From NCBI GenBank assembly GCA_013285685.1, contig JABDHD010000031.1, forward strand, positions 1 through 39,447: a DNA stretch of 39,447 nucleotides, written 5' to 3'. The stretch is from Bacteroidota bacterium (GTDB taxonomy: Bacteria > Bacteroidota > Bacteroidia > Sphingobacteriales > Sphingobacteriaceae). A model generated the notes under the pieces. It was not told where the DNA came from, ran no database searches, and worked only from the letters and a program-made list of their open reading frames with translations. The position numbers and the translations under genes were made by a program. Positions 7,364 to 14,486 of this stretch are shown here, in pieces (position 1 is the stretch's first letter; each line of letters starts with the position of its first letter).

Positions 7364-8773
7364 ATGAAAAAATATAAACTGATCACTTCCCATAAAAAGC
7401 TCCTCGCCGATACGACAACGCCGGTAAGCATTTACCTGCGGCTGCGCGATGTGTTCCCCAATTCGCTGCTGCTCGAAAGCTCTGACTACCACAGCCGCGA
7501 AAACAGTATGAGCTATGTTTGCTGCGAACCCATTGCCGGGTTGGTGTTGAATAATGACATCTTAAAATTAAATTACCCCGATGGCGCCGGTCAGAGCTTC
7601 GCGCCGGGAACGTTTGACCTCATCCACCAGATCAATATCTTTATCGATAGTTTTGATACGGATGCCCAGCCCGGAAAAATGATCTCGAACGGGCTGTTCG
7701 GCTATTTTACCCATGAAGCGGTTGAGCATTTTGAAACGATCAAGCTAAAGGAAAGCGACGACAACACCCGGAAAATACCGGTGATGCAATACCATATTTA
7801 CCGGTATATTATTGCCATCGATCACTTTAAAAACGAACTGTATATTTTTCATAACCAACCTGCGGAAGAGACCGATTATAACGGCCTTGAAAAGCTGGCC
7901 GACCTGATCCGTAATAAAAACTTCCCTGAATATCATTTTGAAAGCCACAGCGAGGAGCAATCCAATCTAACCGGCGAGGAGTTTATGGCGGTGGTTGAAA
8001 AAATGAAACAGCATATTTATCGCGGGGATGTGTTCCAGATTGTGCCGTCTCGCGGCTTTTCCAGGAAGTTTTTGGGCGATGAATTTAATGTGTACCGGGC
8101 GCTGCGTTCTATCAACCCATCGCCCTACTTGTTTTATTATGATTATGGCGATTTCAGGATTTTTGGTTCATCCCCCGAGGCACAGATCACTATTAAAAAC
8201 CGGGTGGCCAGCATATTCCCCATTGCCGGCACTTTTAAGCGCAGCGGCGATGACGAAAAAGATGCCGAGATAGCCCGTCAGCTGGAGGCGGACCCCAAGG
8301 AGTCGGCTGAGCATGTGATGTTGGTCGACCTTGCGCGCAACGACCTGAGCCGGCATTGCGGCGAAGTGGAGGTAAAAGCATTTAAAGAGGTGCAGTTTTA
8401 TTCACACCTGATCCACCTGGTATCGCATGTGAGCGGTAAACTATTGCCTGGAGCAAGTTCATTTAAAGTAGTGGCCGATACTTACCCTGCCGGTACGCTG
8501 AGCGGTGCACCCAAATACCGCGCGATGGAGATCATCGATGAAAACGAAAAAACAAAGCGCAGTTTTTACAGCGGCGCCATCGGCTTTTTGGGCTTTAACG
8601 GAGATTTTAATCATTGTATTATTATCCGTTCCTTCCTGAGTAAAAACAGCACATTGTATTACCAGGCAGGGGCGGGTATTGTAGCGGGATCGATAGCCGA
8701 AAGTGAATTGAAAGAGGTTGATAACAAAATAGCGGCTTTAAGGAAAGCGATTGAATTGGCGGAGGAATTGTAA
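7364..8773 (+). CDS. trpE: Anthranilate synthase component I
   Basis: A 469-residue chorismate-binding enzyme that, with the TrpG amidotransferase, makes anthranilate in the first step of tryptophan synthesis. The N-terminal domain has the tryptophan feedback-site motif LLES at residues 36-39. The C-terminal chorismate fold shows GDVFQIVPSRGF, FGSSPEAQ, FPIAGTFKRSGDDEKDAE, ESAEHVMLVDLARNDL, YPAGTLSGAPKYRAMEII and YSGAIGFLG. Feedback inhibition by Trp is expected from LLES, and expression is expected to be controlled by the attenuator just upstream. The ATG is 23 nt past the terminator. The stop codon abuts a palindromic repeat filling the gap to trpG. Confidence 0.95.
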   Translation: MKKYKLITSHKKLLADTTTPVSIYLRLRDVFPNSLLLESSDYHSRENSMSYVCCEPIAGLVLNNDILKLNYPDGAGQSFAPGTFDLIHQINIFIDSFDTDAQPGKMISNGLFGYFTHEAVEHFETIKLKESDDNTRKIPVMQYHIYRYIIAIDHFKNELYIFHNQPAEETDYNGLEKLADLIRNKNFPEYHFESHSEEQSNLTGEEFMAVVEKMKQHIYRGDVFQIVPSRGFSRKFLGDEFNVYRALRSINPSPYLFYYDYGDFRIFGSSPEAQITIKNRVASIFPIAGTFKRSGDDEKDAEIARQLEADPKESAEHVMLVDLARNDLSRHCGEVEVKAFKEVQFYSHLIHLVSHVSGKLLPGASSFKVVADTYPAGTLSGAPKYRAMEIIDENEKTKRSFYSGAIGFLGFNGDFNHCIIIRSFLSKNSTLYYQAGAGIVAGSIAESELKEVDNKIAALRKAIELAEEL

Positions 8774-8886
8774 CCCCGACCCCCTAACCCCCTAAAGGGG
8801 GAATGATAGTTTAAATTATTTAAGAAATGAACAACAAGACAAATACCGCCGAACACTCCTCCGCCAATAGGCGGAGGTCGGGGGGT
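8773..8886. repeat. Palindromic repeat spanning the trpE-trpG junction and TrpG N-terminus
   Basis: A 114-bp unit with ends ACCCCGACC (8773-8781) and GGTCGGGGGGT (8876-8886), inverse of each other apart from two extra C/G. Internally it has CCCCC-TAAA-GGGGG (8788-8801) and a hairpin CCTCCGCC / GGCGGAGG (8858-8865, 8870-8877). The trpG ATG at 8827 is inside it. A related element sits at the trpG-trpC junction. Confidence 0.7.
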
Positions 8887-9450
8887 ATCCTAATCATAGA
8901 CAATTACGATTCCTTCACCTATAACCTGGTGCATTTGGTAAACGAGATAGGTTTGCAGTGCGAGGTTTGGCGGAATGATAAATTCGCCATCGGCGATGTG
9001 GATGCCTTTGACCGGATCATCCTGTCGCCGGGGCCTGGCATTCCGTCGGAAGCGGGTTTATTGCTGGAGGTAATTGAAAAATATTCAGCAAGCAAAAGTA
9101 TTTTTGGCGTATGCCTTGGGCAGCAGGCGATTGCGGAGGTTTTTGGCGGACGCCTGTATAACCTTGGTCAGCCGATGCACGGCATAGCAACGCCGATAAA
9201 AGTTATCGACCGGCAGGAGAAACTTTTTATAGGTTTGCCCGAAAGCTTTAAAGTGGGGCGTTACCACTCGTGGGTGGTGGACGAAAAGGCAATCCCGGAT
9301 TGCCTGGTGGTAACGGCTATCGATGAAGCTGACAACTCTGTGATGGCCTTACGGCATAAGGGACTTGATGTACGCGGGGTGCAGTTTCACCCGGAATCGG
9401 TGTTGACGGAGTATGGGAAGGAGTTGATGAAGAATTGGCTAACCCCCTGA
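8827..9450 (+). CDS. trpG: Anthranilate synthase component II (glutamine amidotransferase)
   Basis: A 207-residue class I glutamine amidotransferase that feeds ammonia to TrpE. The catalytic triad is C96 (GVCLGQQ), H188 and E190 (VQFHPES). LIIDNYDSFTYNLV, normally found at residues 3-16 of TrpG proteins, begins here at residue 22. The first 20 residues (MNNKTNTAEHSSANRRRSGG) are encoded entirely by a palindromic repeat, and no other ATG, GTG or TTG in frame lies nearer the conserved strand. The C-terminal LTP and the stop codon come from a second repeat. The extension is Ser/Arg/Asn-rich and probably disordered. The enzyme core is intact, so function is expected. Confidence 0.93.
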   Translation: MNNKTNTAEHSSANRRRSGGILIIDNYDSFTYNLVHLVNEIGLQCEVWRNDKFAIGDVDAFDRIILSPGPGIPSEAGLLLEVIEKYSASKSIFGVCLGQQAIAEVFGGRLYNLGQPMHGIATPIKVIDRQEKLFIGLPESFKVGRYHSWVVDEKAIPDCLVVTAIDEADNSVMALRHKGLDVRGVQFHPESVLTEYGKELMKNWLTP

Positions 9451-9534
9451 CCCCCTAAAGGGGGAAGCATGGCGAGATAATTAATTTAAAACAAAATAGT
9501 TCCTCCGGCAATTTGACGGAGGCGATAGGGGGTT
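9441..9534. repeat. Palindromic repeat at the trpG-trpC junction
   Basis: A 94-bp unit with inverted ends AACCCCCT (9441-9448) and AGGGGGTT (9527-9534). It contains CCCCC-TAAA-GGGGG (9451-9464) and a CCTCCG / CGGAGG hairpin (9502-9507, 9517-9522). It is the same family as the unit at 8773-8886. It supplies the trpG stop codon and ends 4 nt before the trpC ATG. No trpD is present in this gap. Confidence 0.7.
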
Positions 9535-9538
9535 GGAG

Positions 9539-10324
9539 ATGAACATTCTTGATAAAATAGTGGCTAACAAAAGAAAAGAGGTTGAGAAGGCTAAAAGCCA
9601 GACTTCTTATACCGAACTGGAAGAATCTGATTTTTTTCACCGGGAATGTTATTCCTTTAAGGATTTTTTGCTCGACCCTCACCGCACCGGCATTATTGCC
9701 GAGTTTAAGCGGAAGTCGCCGTCAAAAGGGATCATCAATGACAAGGTGACGGTAAAAAAAGTGACCAATGGTTACGCGGCTGCCGCCGCCTCGGCCCTGT
9801 CTGTCCTTACCGACCGTGATTTTTTTATGGGCAAAAAGGCAGATTTGGTTGCTGCACGCAAGGCGAACACCATCCCGGTTTTACGCAAAGATTTTATGAT
9901 CGACGAGTACCAGGTGATCGAAGCCAAATCGCTGGGCGCCGATATCATATTGCTGATAGCGGCGATACTTACACCCGAAGAAATTCAAAAACTGGCGTCG
10001 CTGGCCAAAAGCCTGGGCCTGAATGTGTTGCTGGAGGTGCATAACCTGGAGGAACTAGAGCGCAGCATCAACCCAAATCTCGATGCCATCGGTGTAAACA
10101 ACCGCAACCTTGCCGATTTTACGGTGTCGGTACAAACCTCCTACGATTTGGCCCCGCATATCCCGGCAGCGTTTTTAAAAATATCCGAAAGCGCCATAAG
10201 TAACCCAGAGACCATCAAACAACTCAAACAGGCCGGGTTTAACGGCTTTTTGATTGGCGAGAATTTTATGAAGCAGGAAGATCCCGGGCTGGCGATGAAA
10301 GAGTTTGTTAAGGGGTTGAGATAG
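9539..10324 (+). CDS. trpC: Indole-3-glycerol-phosphate synthase
   Basis: A 261-residue (beta/alpha)8 barrel that closes the indole ring, converting CdRP to indole-3-glycerol phosphate. Family motifs in order: IVANKRKEVE, IIAEFKRKSPSKG (catalytic Lys), LSVLTDRDFFMG, VLRKDFMIDEYQV, NVLLEVHNLEEL, IGVNNRNLADF and ISESAISNPE. Start is ATG at 9539; an in-frame TTG six bases earlier lies in the repeat and is unlikely. It lies directly after trpG without an intervening trpD, and trpF, trpB and trpA are not in the window, so the pathway must be completed elsewhere. Confidence 0.94.
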   Translation: MNILDKIVANKRKEVEKAKSQTSYTELEESDFFHRECYSFKDFLLDPHRTGIIAEFKRKSPSKGIINDKVTVKKVTNGYAAAAASALSVLTDRDFFMGKKADLVAARKANTIPVLRKDFMIDEYQVIEAKSLGADIILLIAAILTPEEIQKLASLAKSLGLNVLLEVHNLEELERSINPNLDAIGVNNRNLADFTVSVQTSYDLAPHIPAAFLKISESAISNPETIKQLKQAGFNGFLIGENFMKQEDPGLAMKEFVKGLR

Positions 10325-10717
10325 GGCTCATTTTAAGATTTCCAAAATGAACACTTTTGCAGAAAGAAATTTTTTATACGATCGTACATGGCCCGAAGGC
10401 CTTTGAGCGCATTTGACGAGTGTTTTGCCGGGTATTTGAAAGTAGTGTAACGCTATTTTGCCAGTTCTCAGCTATAAGTGTTCACGGGAATCTTCAAAAA
10501 TGGTACAATTTTGAGCGCTGTTAAATTTTAAAGTGCTATAAATGAGTGCTTTTAGTTAGTGTTTTGCAGGGTGTGTGTGTGCCAAACGTGAACACTTCAG
10601 CACCTGTTTCAAGGCTGTTCGGAAGGAAAAACTGGCAATTAATTTCAAACGCGATTGTCCCGGGCAGCGTTGTTTGGCGTTCTATTTTAAATTCTCTAAT
10701 TTCACGGCTTACACCCC
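10325..10717. other. Gene-free spacer with imperfect inverted repeat
   Basis: 393 bp with no credible gene. An imperfect inverted repeat links 10335-10356 (ending GAACACTT) with 10476-10494 (starting AAGTGTTC), and a further GAACACTT copy lies near 10591. CCCGAAGGCCTTTGAG around 10391 is another short structured word. This could be the remnant of a small mobile element or the end of the trp transcript; no clear intrinsic terminator was seen. Confidence 0.4.
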
Positions 10718-12934
10718 ATGAAAATGAAGAGGACCCTTACCCTTGCGTTTATCGCCATAGCTGCTGCCGCACAGGCGCAGCAAAAAATTACCGGCTTCAC
10801 CGACGCCACATCAGCAAAAGAAGTGCAAACCGAACAGGCTTTCGACGCTGCATTGAGCGCGCCGCTAATCGGTGAAACGATAAAGGAGTTGTCGGCCTAT
10901 CCGCACAATTTGGGCTCGCCCGGCAGCAAAGCAGTGGCCGAAAAGATATTGCAGAAATATAAAAGCTACGGCCTTGATGCACGTATCGAAACCTATACGG
11001 TGCTTTATCCGACACCAAAAACCCGTGTGCTTGAGCTAACCGGCCCGACCAAATATACTGCCTTATTAAAGGAGCCCGCTGTGGACGGTGACGCCACCTC
11101 GGGCCAGGCGAATCAGCTGCCCACTTTTAATGCCTGGAGCGCTGACGGTGATGTCACCGGTCAGCTGGTTTTTGTAAACTACGGTCTGCCGGATGATTAT
11201 GAGCGCCTTGCCAAACTGGGTATCGATGTTAAGGGAAAAATAGTTATCGCCAAATATGGCCGCTCATGGCGGGGCATTAAACCCAAAGTGGCCTATGAGC
11301 ATGGTGCTATTGGCTGCATTATCTACTCAGATCCTGCCGACGACGGCTATTCCGCCGGAGATGTTTATCCAAAAGGAGCTTATAAAAACGAATATGGTGT
11401 GCAGCGCGGCTCGGTGATGGATATGGTGATCTATCCGGGCGACCCGCTAACACCCGGGATCGGCGCAACCAAAGATGCCAAAAGACTCGACCGGAAGGAT
11501 GCTCCAACGATTTTAAAAATACCGGTGCTGCCTATTAGCTACCACGATGCACAGCCGCTGCTGGCCGCGCTTGATGGCACGGTTGCCCCGCGCGACTGGC
11601 AGGGTGGATTGCCGATAACCTATCATATCGGCCCCGGCGTCGCAACAGTGCATTTAAAGCTTGAATTTAACTGGGATATGGTGCCGGCTTATGATGTAAT
11701 TGCCAAAATAAAAGGTTCCGTTTGGCCCGACGAATGGGTGATGCGCGGAAACCACCACGATGCCTGGGTAAATGGCGCCGGCGACCCTATCAGCGGGCAA
11801 TCGGCTATGCTGGATGAAGCAAAGGCGCTTGGCGACCTGCTCAAAACTGGCTGGCGGCCAAAGCGAACTATTGTGTATTGTTCGTGGGACGGAGAAGAAC
11901 CGGGGCTGATCGGTTCGACAGAGTTTGCCGAAGCACACGACAAGGAATTGCAGCAAAAGGCGGTTGTTTATATCAACTCGGACAGTAACGGCCGGGGCTT
12001 TTATGGTGGCGGCGGATCACAGGCGCTTGAGAATTTTATGGACGAGATCACTCAGACTGTAACGGACCCGGAAACAAATGTGAGCGTTTTCGAACGGAAA
12101 AAGGCGCGCGAACTGGTAGATGCAAAGTCGGCAAAAGATAAAAAAGAAATACTGGACAGAAAGGGCGATCTGCTGGAATCACTGGGCTCGGGTTCGGATT
12201 ATTCATCCTTTTTACAGCACCTGGGCATTACCACCCTGGACCTGGGTTATGGCGGCGAAGACGGCGGCGGCGAATACCATTCTATTTATGATTCTTTTGA
12301 TGACTACCGCCGCTTTAAAGACCCTACTTTTGTTTACGGCGTAGCGCTTTCAAAAACTGCCGGGCATGCTATACTGCGTATGGCGGACGCCGACCTATTG
12401 CCTTTCGACTTCCGCAGCCTGCAAGCCACAATAGACAAATACGCGAAGGAGTTGAGCGACATGACCGACAACATGCGCGAAAGTACCGACATGGAAAACC
12501 TGCTGATCAAAACCAATGATTTTGCATTAGCCGCCGACCCTGCAAAACACGAACAGCCGCCTGGGGCAAAAGCGTCAGTACCCAAAATAGATTTTACGGC
12601 TTTAAAAACCGCGCTCGACTCCTTGAAAAAGAGTGCCGATAAGCTGGCCGCCGCCTGGTCCTCTGCCGCGCAAACCGATGCTGATCATGATAAATTGAAC
12701 CAGGCGCTTTACCATGCCGAGCAGCAATTGCTGGGCGATGGCCTTCCCCGCCGCCCGTGGTACAGGCACACCATTTACGCACCGGGCTTCTACACCGGTT
12801 ATGGCGTAAAAACGCTGCCCGGCATACGTGAAGCCATTGAGCAGCGTAACTGGACAGAAGCGCAGGACCAGGTTGCGGTGGTTGCAAAAAGCATCAGCAA
12901 TTTGGCGGGTTATTTGAATTCGGCAAGCCAGTAA
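10718..12934 (+). CDS. Secreted M28B metallopeptidase, glutamate carboxypeptidase II-like
   Basis: A 738-residue protein with a Sec signal peptide (MKMKRTLTLAFIAIAAAAQA, cleavage near residue 20). Domain order follows human GCPII/PSMA: a protease-associated domain (about 100-300), the M28 peptidase domain, and a C-terminal transferrin-receptor-like dimerisation domain (about 590-738). The di-zinc site is intact: H346 (GNHHDAW), D356 (GAGDPISG), catalytic E393 with E394 (WDGEEPG), D422 (INSDSNG) and H521 (GEYHSIYDSFDDY). It would remove C-terminal residues from peptides in the periplasm or outside. Single gene, no obvious operon partner. ATG at 10724 is an alternative start two codons on. Confidence 0.93.
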   Translation: MKMKRTLTLAFIAIAAAAQAQQKITGFTDATSAKEVQTEQAFDAALSAPLIGETIKELSAYPHNLGSPGSKAVAEKILQKYKSYGLDARIETYTVLYPTPKTRVLELTGPTKYTALLKEPAVDGDATSGQANQLPTFNAWSADGDVTGQLVFVNYGLPDDYERLAKLGIDVKGKIVIAKYGRSWRGIKPKVAYEHGAIGCIIYSDPADDGYSAGDVYPKGAYKNEYGVQRGSVMDMVIYPGDPLTPGIGATKDAKRLDRKDAPTILKIPVLPISYHDAQPLLAALDGTVAPRDWQGGLPITYHIGPGVATVHLKLEFNWDMVPAYDVIAKIKGSVWPDEWVMRGNHHDAWVNGAGDPISGQSAMLDEAKALGDLLKTGWRPKRTIVYCSWDGEEPGLIGSTEFAEAHDKELQQKAVVYINSDSNGRGFYGGGGSQALENFMDEITQTVTDPETNVSVFERKKARELVDAKSAKDKKEILDRKGDLLESLGSGSDYSSFLQHLGITTLDLGYGGEDGGGEYHSIYDSFDDYRRFKDPTFVYGVALSKTAGHAILRMADADLLPFDFRSLQATIDKYAKELSDMTDNMRESTDMENLLIKTNDFALAADPAKHEQPPGAKASVPKIDFTALKTALDSLKKSADKLAAAWSSAAQTDADHDKLNQALYHAEQQLLGDGLPRRPWYRHTIYAPGFYTGYGVKTLPGIREAIEQRNWTEAQDQVAVVAKSISNLAGYLNSASQ

Positions 12935-13001
12935 TAGTAAGTGGCGGCAATCAAACCGTATAAATATTACTAAAAAAATTAGTATTTTCATTTCTTTTCG
13001 T

Positions 13002-13009
13002 TAGATTTG
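13002..13009 (+). promoter_or_regulatory. Promoter -7 box immediately before a small ORF
   Basis: TAGATTTG matches TAnnTTTG and ends 4 nt before the ATG at 13014, so the transcript would start at or within a base or two of the start codon (leaderless mRNA). A T-rich stretch precedes it; no exact TTTG -33 box. Confidence 0.45.
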
Positions 13010-13013
13010 TTCG

Positions 13014-13241
13014 ATGGAAAACGAACAAACCACCATCGGATTCGAAATAAAATATTCCGGCAGACTTTTGTTTTGCGAAGCCCTGCTGATGATCAATTCG
13101 TACGCCATTTTTTTAAATAACCGCTATGCAGCCGAGATCGAGTACGATGCCGCTGCAGGCTGGGTGCAAACCAACGGCACGATATTGCCAAAAGCGACTA
13201 TCGAAGAAATAGGCGCGCATATCGACGGGCAGTTGGATTGA
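13014..13241 (+). CDS. Small conserved-looking hypothetical protein
   Basis: A 75-residue soluble protein, acidic at the C-terminus, with an alternating hydrophobic pattern (FEIKYSGRLLFCEALL, SYAIFLNNRYAAEIEYD) suggesting a beta-rich fold, and a final helix (ATIEEIGAHIDGQL). I do not recognise the family. Codon use is like that of the neighbouring host genes, unlike the AT-rich toxin-antitoxin genes that follow. A promoter-like box sits only 4 nt before its ATG. Confidence 0.6.
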   Translation: MENEQTTIGFEIKYSGRLLFCEALLMINSYAIFLNNRYAAEIEYDAAAGWVQTNGTILPKATIEEIGAHIDGQLD

Positions 13242-13351
13242 GGAATTTGAAAATCAATGGGATAACCGATTTTAAATCCTTTATAGCCCCAACATAAGTG
13301 AATGATTATATTTATATTTATTTGGAAATAATTAACCTATAGCTTAATTTT

Positions 13352-13645
13352 GTGAAAAGAAAGTGTGATCCGGTTTTTAAGTCTCCGGATGGAAATCGGG
13401 CTATTTATATAGACAGAATAAATGGGCCTGAAATAAATAGGTACGTACGATTGGATGACCAACACAAAAAGGCATTTCAAAAATTTGTTAACTTATTTCT
13501 AAACGGATTACATAATCCTGACATTTATAAAAAAGAAGATATTAATGAGTTTTGCAAGGATGTTACCGTCATTAGATTTTTCGTAGGGCATGATAATGAT
13601 AGGTTGTATTGCAAGGAAATAAAAAAGGGTCTAACACTATTATAA
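13352..13645 (+). CDS. Toxin-like protein of a TA operon, frame-0 part (split gene)
   Basis: A 97-residue ORF with a GTG start, AT-rich unlike its surroundings. The central helix (residues 35-50) and the RFFVGHDNDRLYCKEI strand near the end look like a RelE/HigB-type toxin, but the frame stops at 13645 after KKGLTLL. In the -1 frame the reading continues without a stop from the heptamer A AAA AAG (13621-13627) through 40 residues ending in VASYEYEIE, with its stop inside the start of the HTH gene. Together they give a ~132-residue protein whose end (LRKTTQKNKGREI...SYEYEI) is what I would expect of the toxin. So this is either a programmed -1 frameshift gene, a homopolymer-indel pseudogene, or a sequencing error in the A6 run. 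Confidence 0.6.
   Translation: MKRKCDPVFKSPDGNRAIYIDRINGPEINRYVRLDDQHKKAFQKFVNLFLNGLHNPDIYKKEDINEFCKDVTVIRFFVGHDNDRLYCKEIKKGLTLL
13621..13627 (+). promoter_or_regulatory. Slippery heptamer A AAA AAG (-1 frameshift candidate)
   Basis: The bases are in exact X XXY YYZ register with the upstream frame (codons ATA AAA AAG). Slippage by -1 puts the ribosome on GGG TCT AAC, opening the second frame. No strong downstream stem was found by eye. Confidence 0.5.
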
Positions 13646-13749
13646 CAATAATGTCTGTTCTGCATTTGAGGAAAACAACCCAAAAGAACAAAGGCAGGGA
13701 AATAAAAAGTATTGAAACCGTAGCATCGTACGAATATGAAATTGAATGA
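13627..13749 (+). other. Second-frame C-terminal part of the split toxin
   Basis: An open stretch in the -1 frame encodes GSNTIITIMSVLHLRKTT and then QKNKGREIKSIETVASYEYE, ending at TGA 13747-13749. It contains an ATG at 13651 and so could also be a free 32-residue peptide. The stop overlaps the start of the HTH gene (ATG 13736) by 14 nt, the coupling usual in toxin-antitoxin operons. That overlap argues that the second frame is, or until recently was, the real end of the toxin. Confidence 0.55.
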
Positions 13750-14155
13750 AGCAATCGCAGCACCAGGGTATGAAGATTTGTTAATTTTTGAAGATATTAA
13801 CGAAGAAGATAGACATAATGCCGCTATGATTATGTTTAAATTTTTGAGCGGAATTGAAGATGTTACAAAGGATAAACTATCTCGAAAAAAATTAGCTGAA
13901 CTTATCGGAACATCCCCGAGTTATATAACTCAGCTATTTAGGGGGGATAAACTTATAAACTTGCTTACAATAGCAAAATTGGAAAGGGTTTTAAATATTG
14001 AATTTGATATAACTCCACGTTTTATTTCTGACAAAAAGACTTCATTCCGATTTGACTCAGATGGGTTTAAAAAAGAAGAAAAAAAGGAAATGAAACAGGT
14101 AGTATTAGCTCCAGCTGCATCAAATAAAAAATCTAACAAAGAAGTTGGGATTTAA
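13736..14155 (+). CDS. XRE-type HTH protein, antitoxin of the split toxin
   Basis: A 139-residue protein with a helix-turn-helix at about residues 46-85: LSRKKLAELIGTSPSYITQLFRGDKLINLLTIAKL, followed by an ERVLNIEFDITPRF strand. The tail (105-139) is lysine-rich and probably disordered. Such proteins in second position of a toxin-first operon (HigBA-like order) bind the toxin and repress the operon. AT-rich like its partner. Its start overlaps the second-frame toxin end by 14 nt. It could alternatively be an independent regulator. Confidence 0.7.
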   Translation: MKLNEAIAAPGYEDLLIFEDINEEDRHNAAMIMFKFLSGIEDVTKDKLSRKKLAELIGTSPSYITQLFRGDKLINLLTIAKLERVLNIEFDITPRFISDKKTSFRFDSDGFKKEEKKEMKQVVLAPAASNKKSNKEVGI

Positions 14156-14215
14156 TATTTGCCCGCTTTTGACACATCGAAATATGTAATTACTATCGCA
14201 TATTTATTGATCAAA

Positions 14216-14455
14216 ATGCCTGAAATTATTCTAAAATATAAAAGCGCCAAAGCACTAAGAGCTATAAAAGAACTCGCTAAAACTTTTGATATTGTAATTG
14301 AAAATCCGGCAGATAAAAATGCACTCAACCTGCCGGATGATTACGCCGCGTTGCCAATAACTTTTTCGAAAAATCCCGATGTTACAGCATTAGCTGGCAT
14401 TTGGGAAAGTAGAAATATTACCTTAGAGCAATTATGCAAAGAGGCTTGGGAATAA
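14216..14455 (+). CDS. Small VapB-like / PIN-associated antitoxin-like protein
   Basis: A 79-residue protein starting at ATG 14216; a TTG at 14159 gives 19 more residues but is less likely. The N-terminal half (KYKSAKALRAIKELAKTF) is a basic helix, and the end, VTALAGIWESRNITLEQLCKEAWE, resembles the C-terminal toxin-binding tail of small Bacteroidota antitoxins that precede PIN-domain toxins. No PIN gene follows: downstream is a convergent dehydrogenase. So it is an orphan antitoxin or a third gene of the preceding TA operon. The assignment is by motif resemblance. Confidence 0.5.
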   Translation: MPEIILKYKSAKALRAIKELAKTFDIVIENPADKNALNLPDDYAALPITFSKNPDVTALAGIWESRNITLEQLCKEAWE

Positions 14456-14486
14456 CCGTAACCCCTTTGGCAATTCCCATCCCTTA

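Noticed and set aside
9533..9538. TTG start for trpC
   Set aside because: It lies at the end of a repeat element; ATG 9539 gives the normal N-terminus.
10546..10875. 109-codon plus-strand ORF before the peptidase
   Set aside because: It overlaps the peptidase signal peptide in another frame, has Cys/Arg-rich text without a recognisable fold, and crosses the repeat-like spacer.
12602..12991. 129-codon ORF antisense to the M28 peptidase end
   Set aside because: Shadow of the real gene; no signal peptide, domain or promoter-like box of its own.
13345..13352. TTTG (13321) and TAATTTTG (13345) as a promoter for the split toxin
   Set aside because: The box overlaps the only available start codon (GTG 13352), so transcription would begin inside the gene; kept out as probably coincidental in AT-rich sequence.
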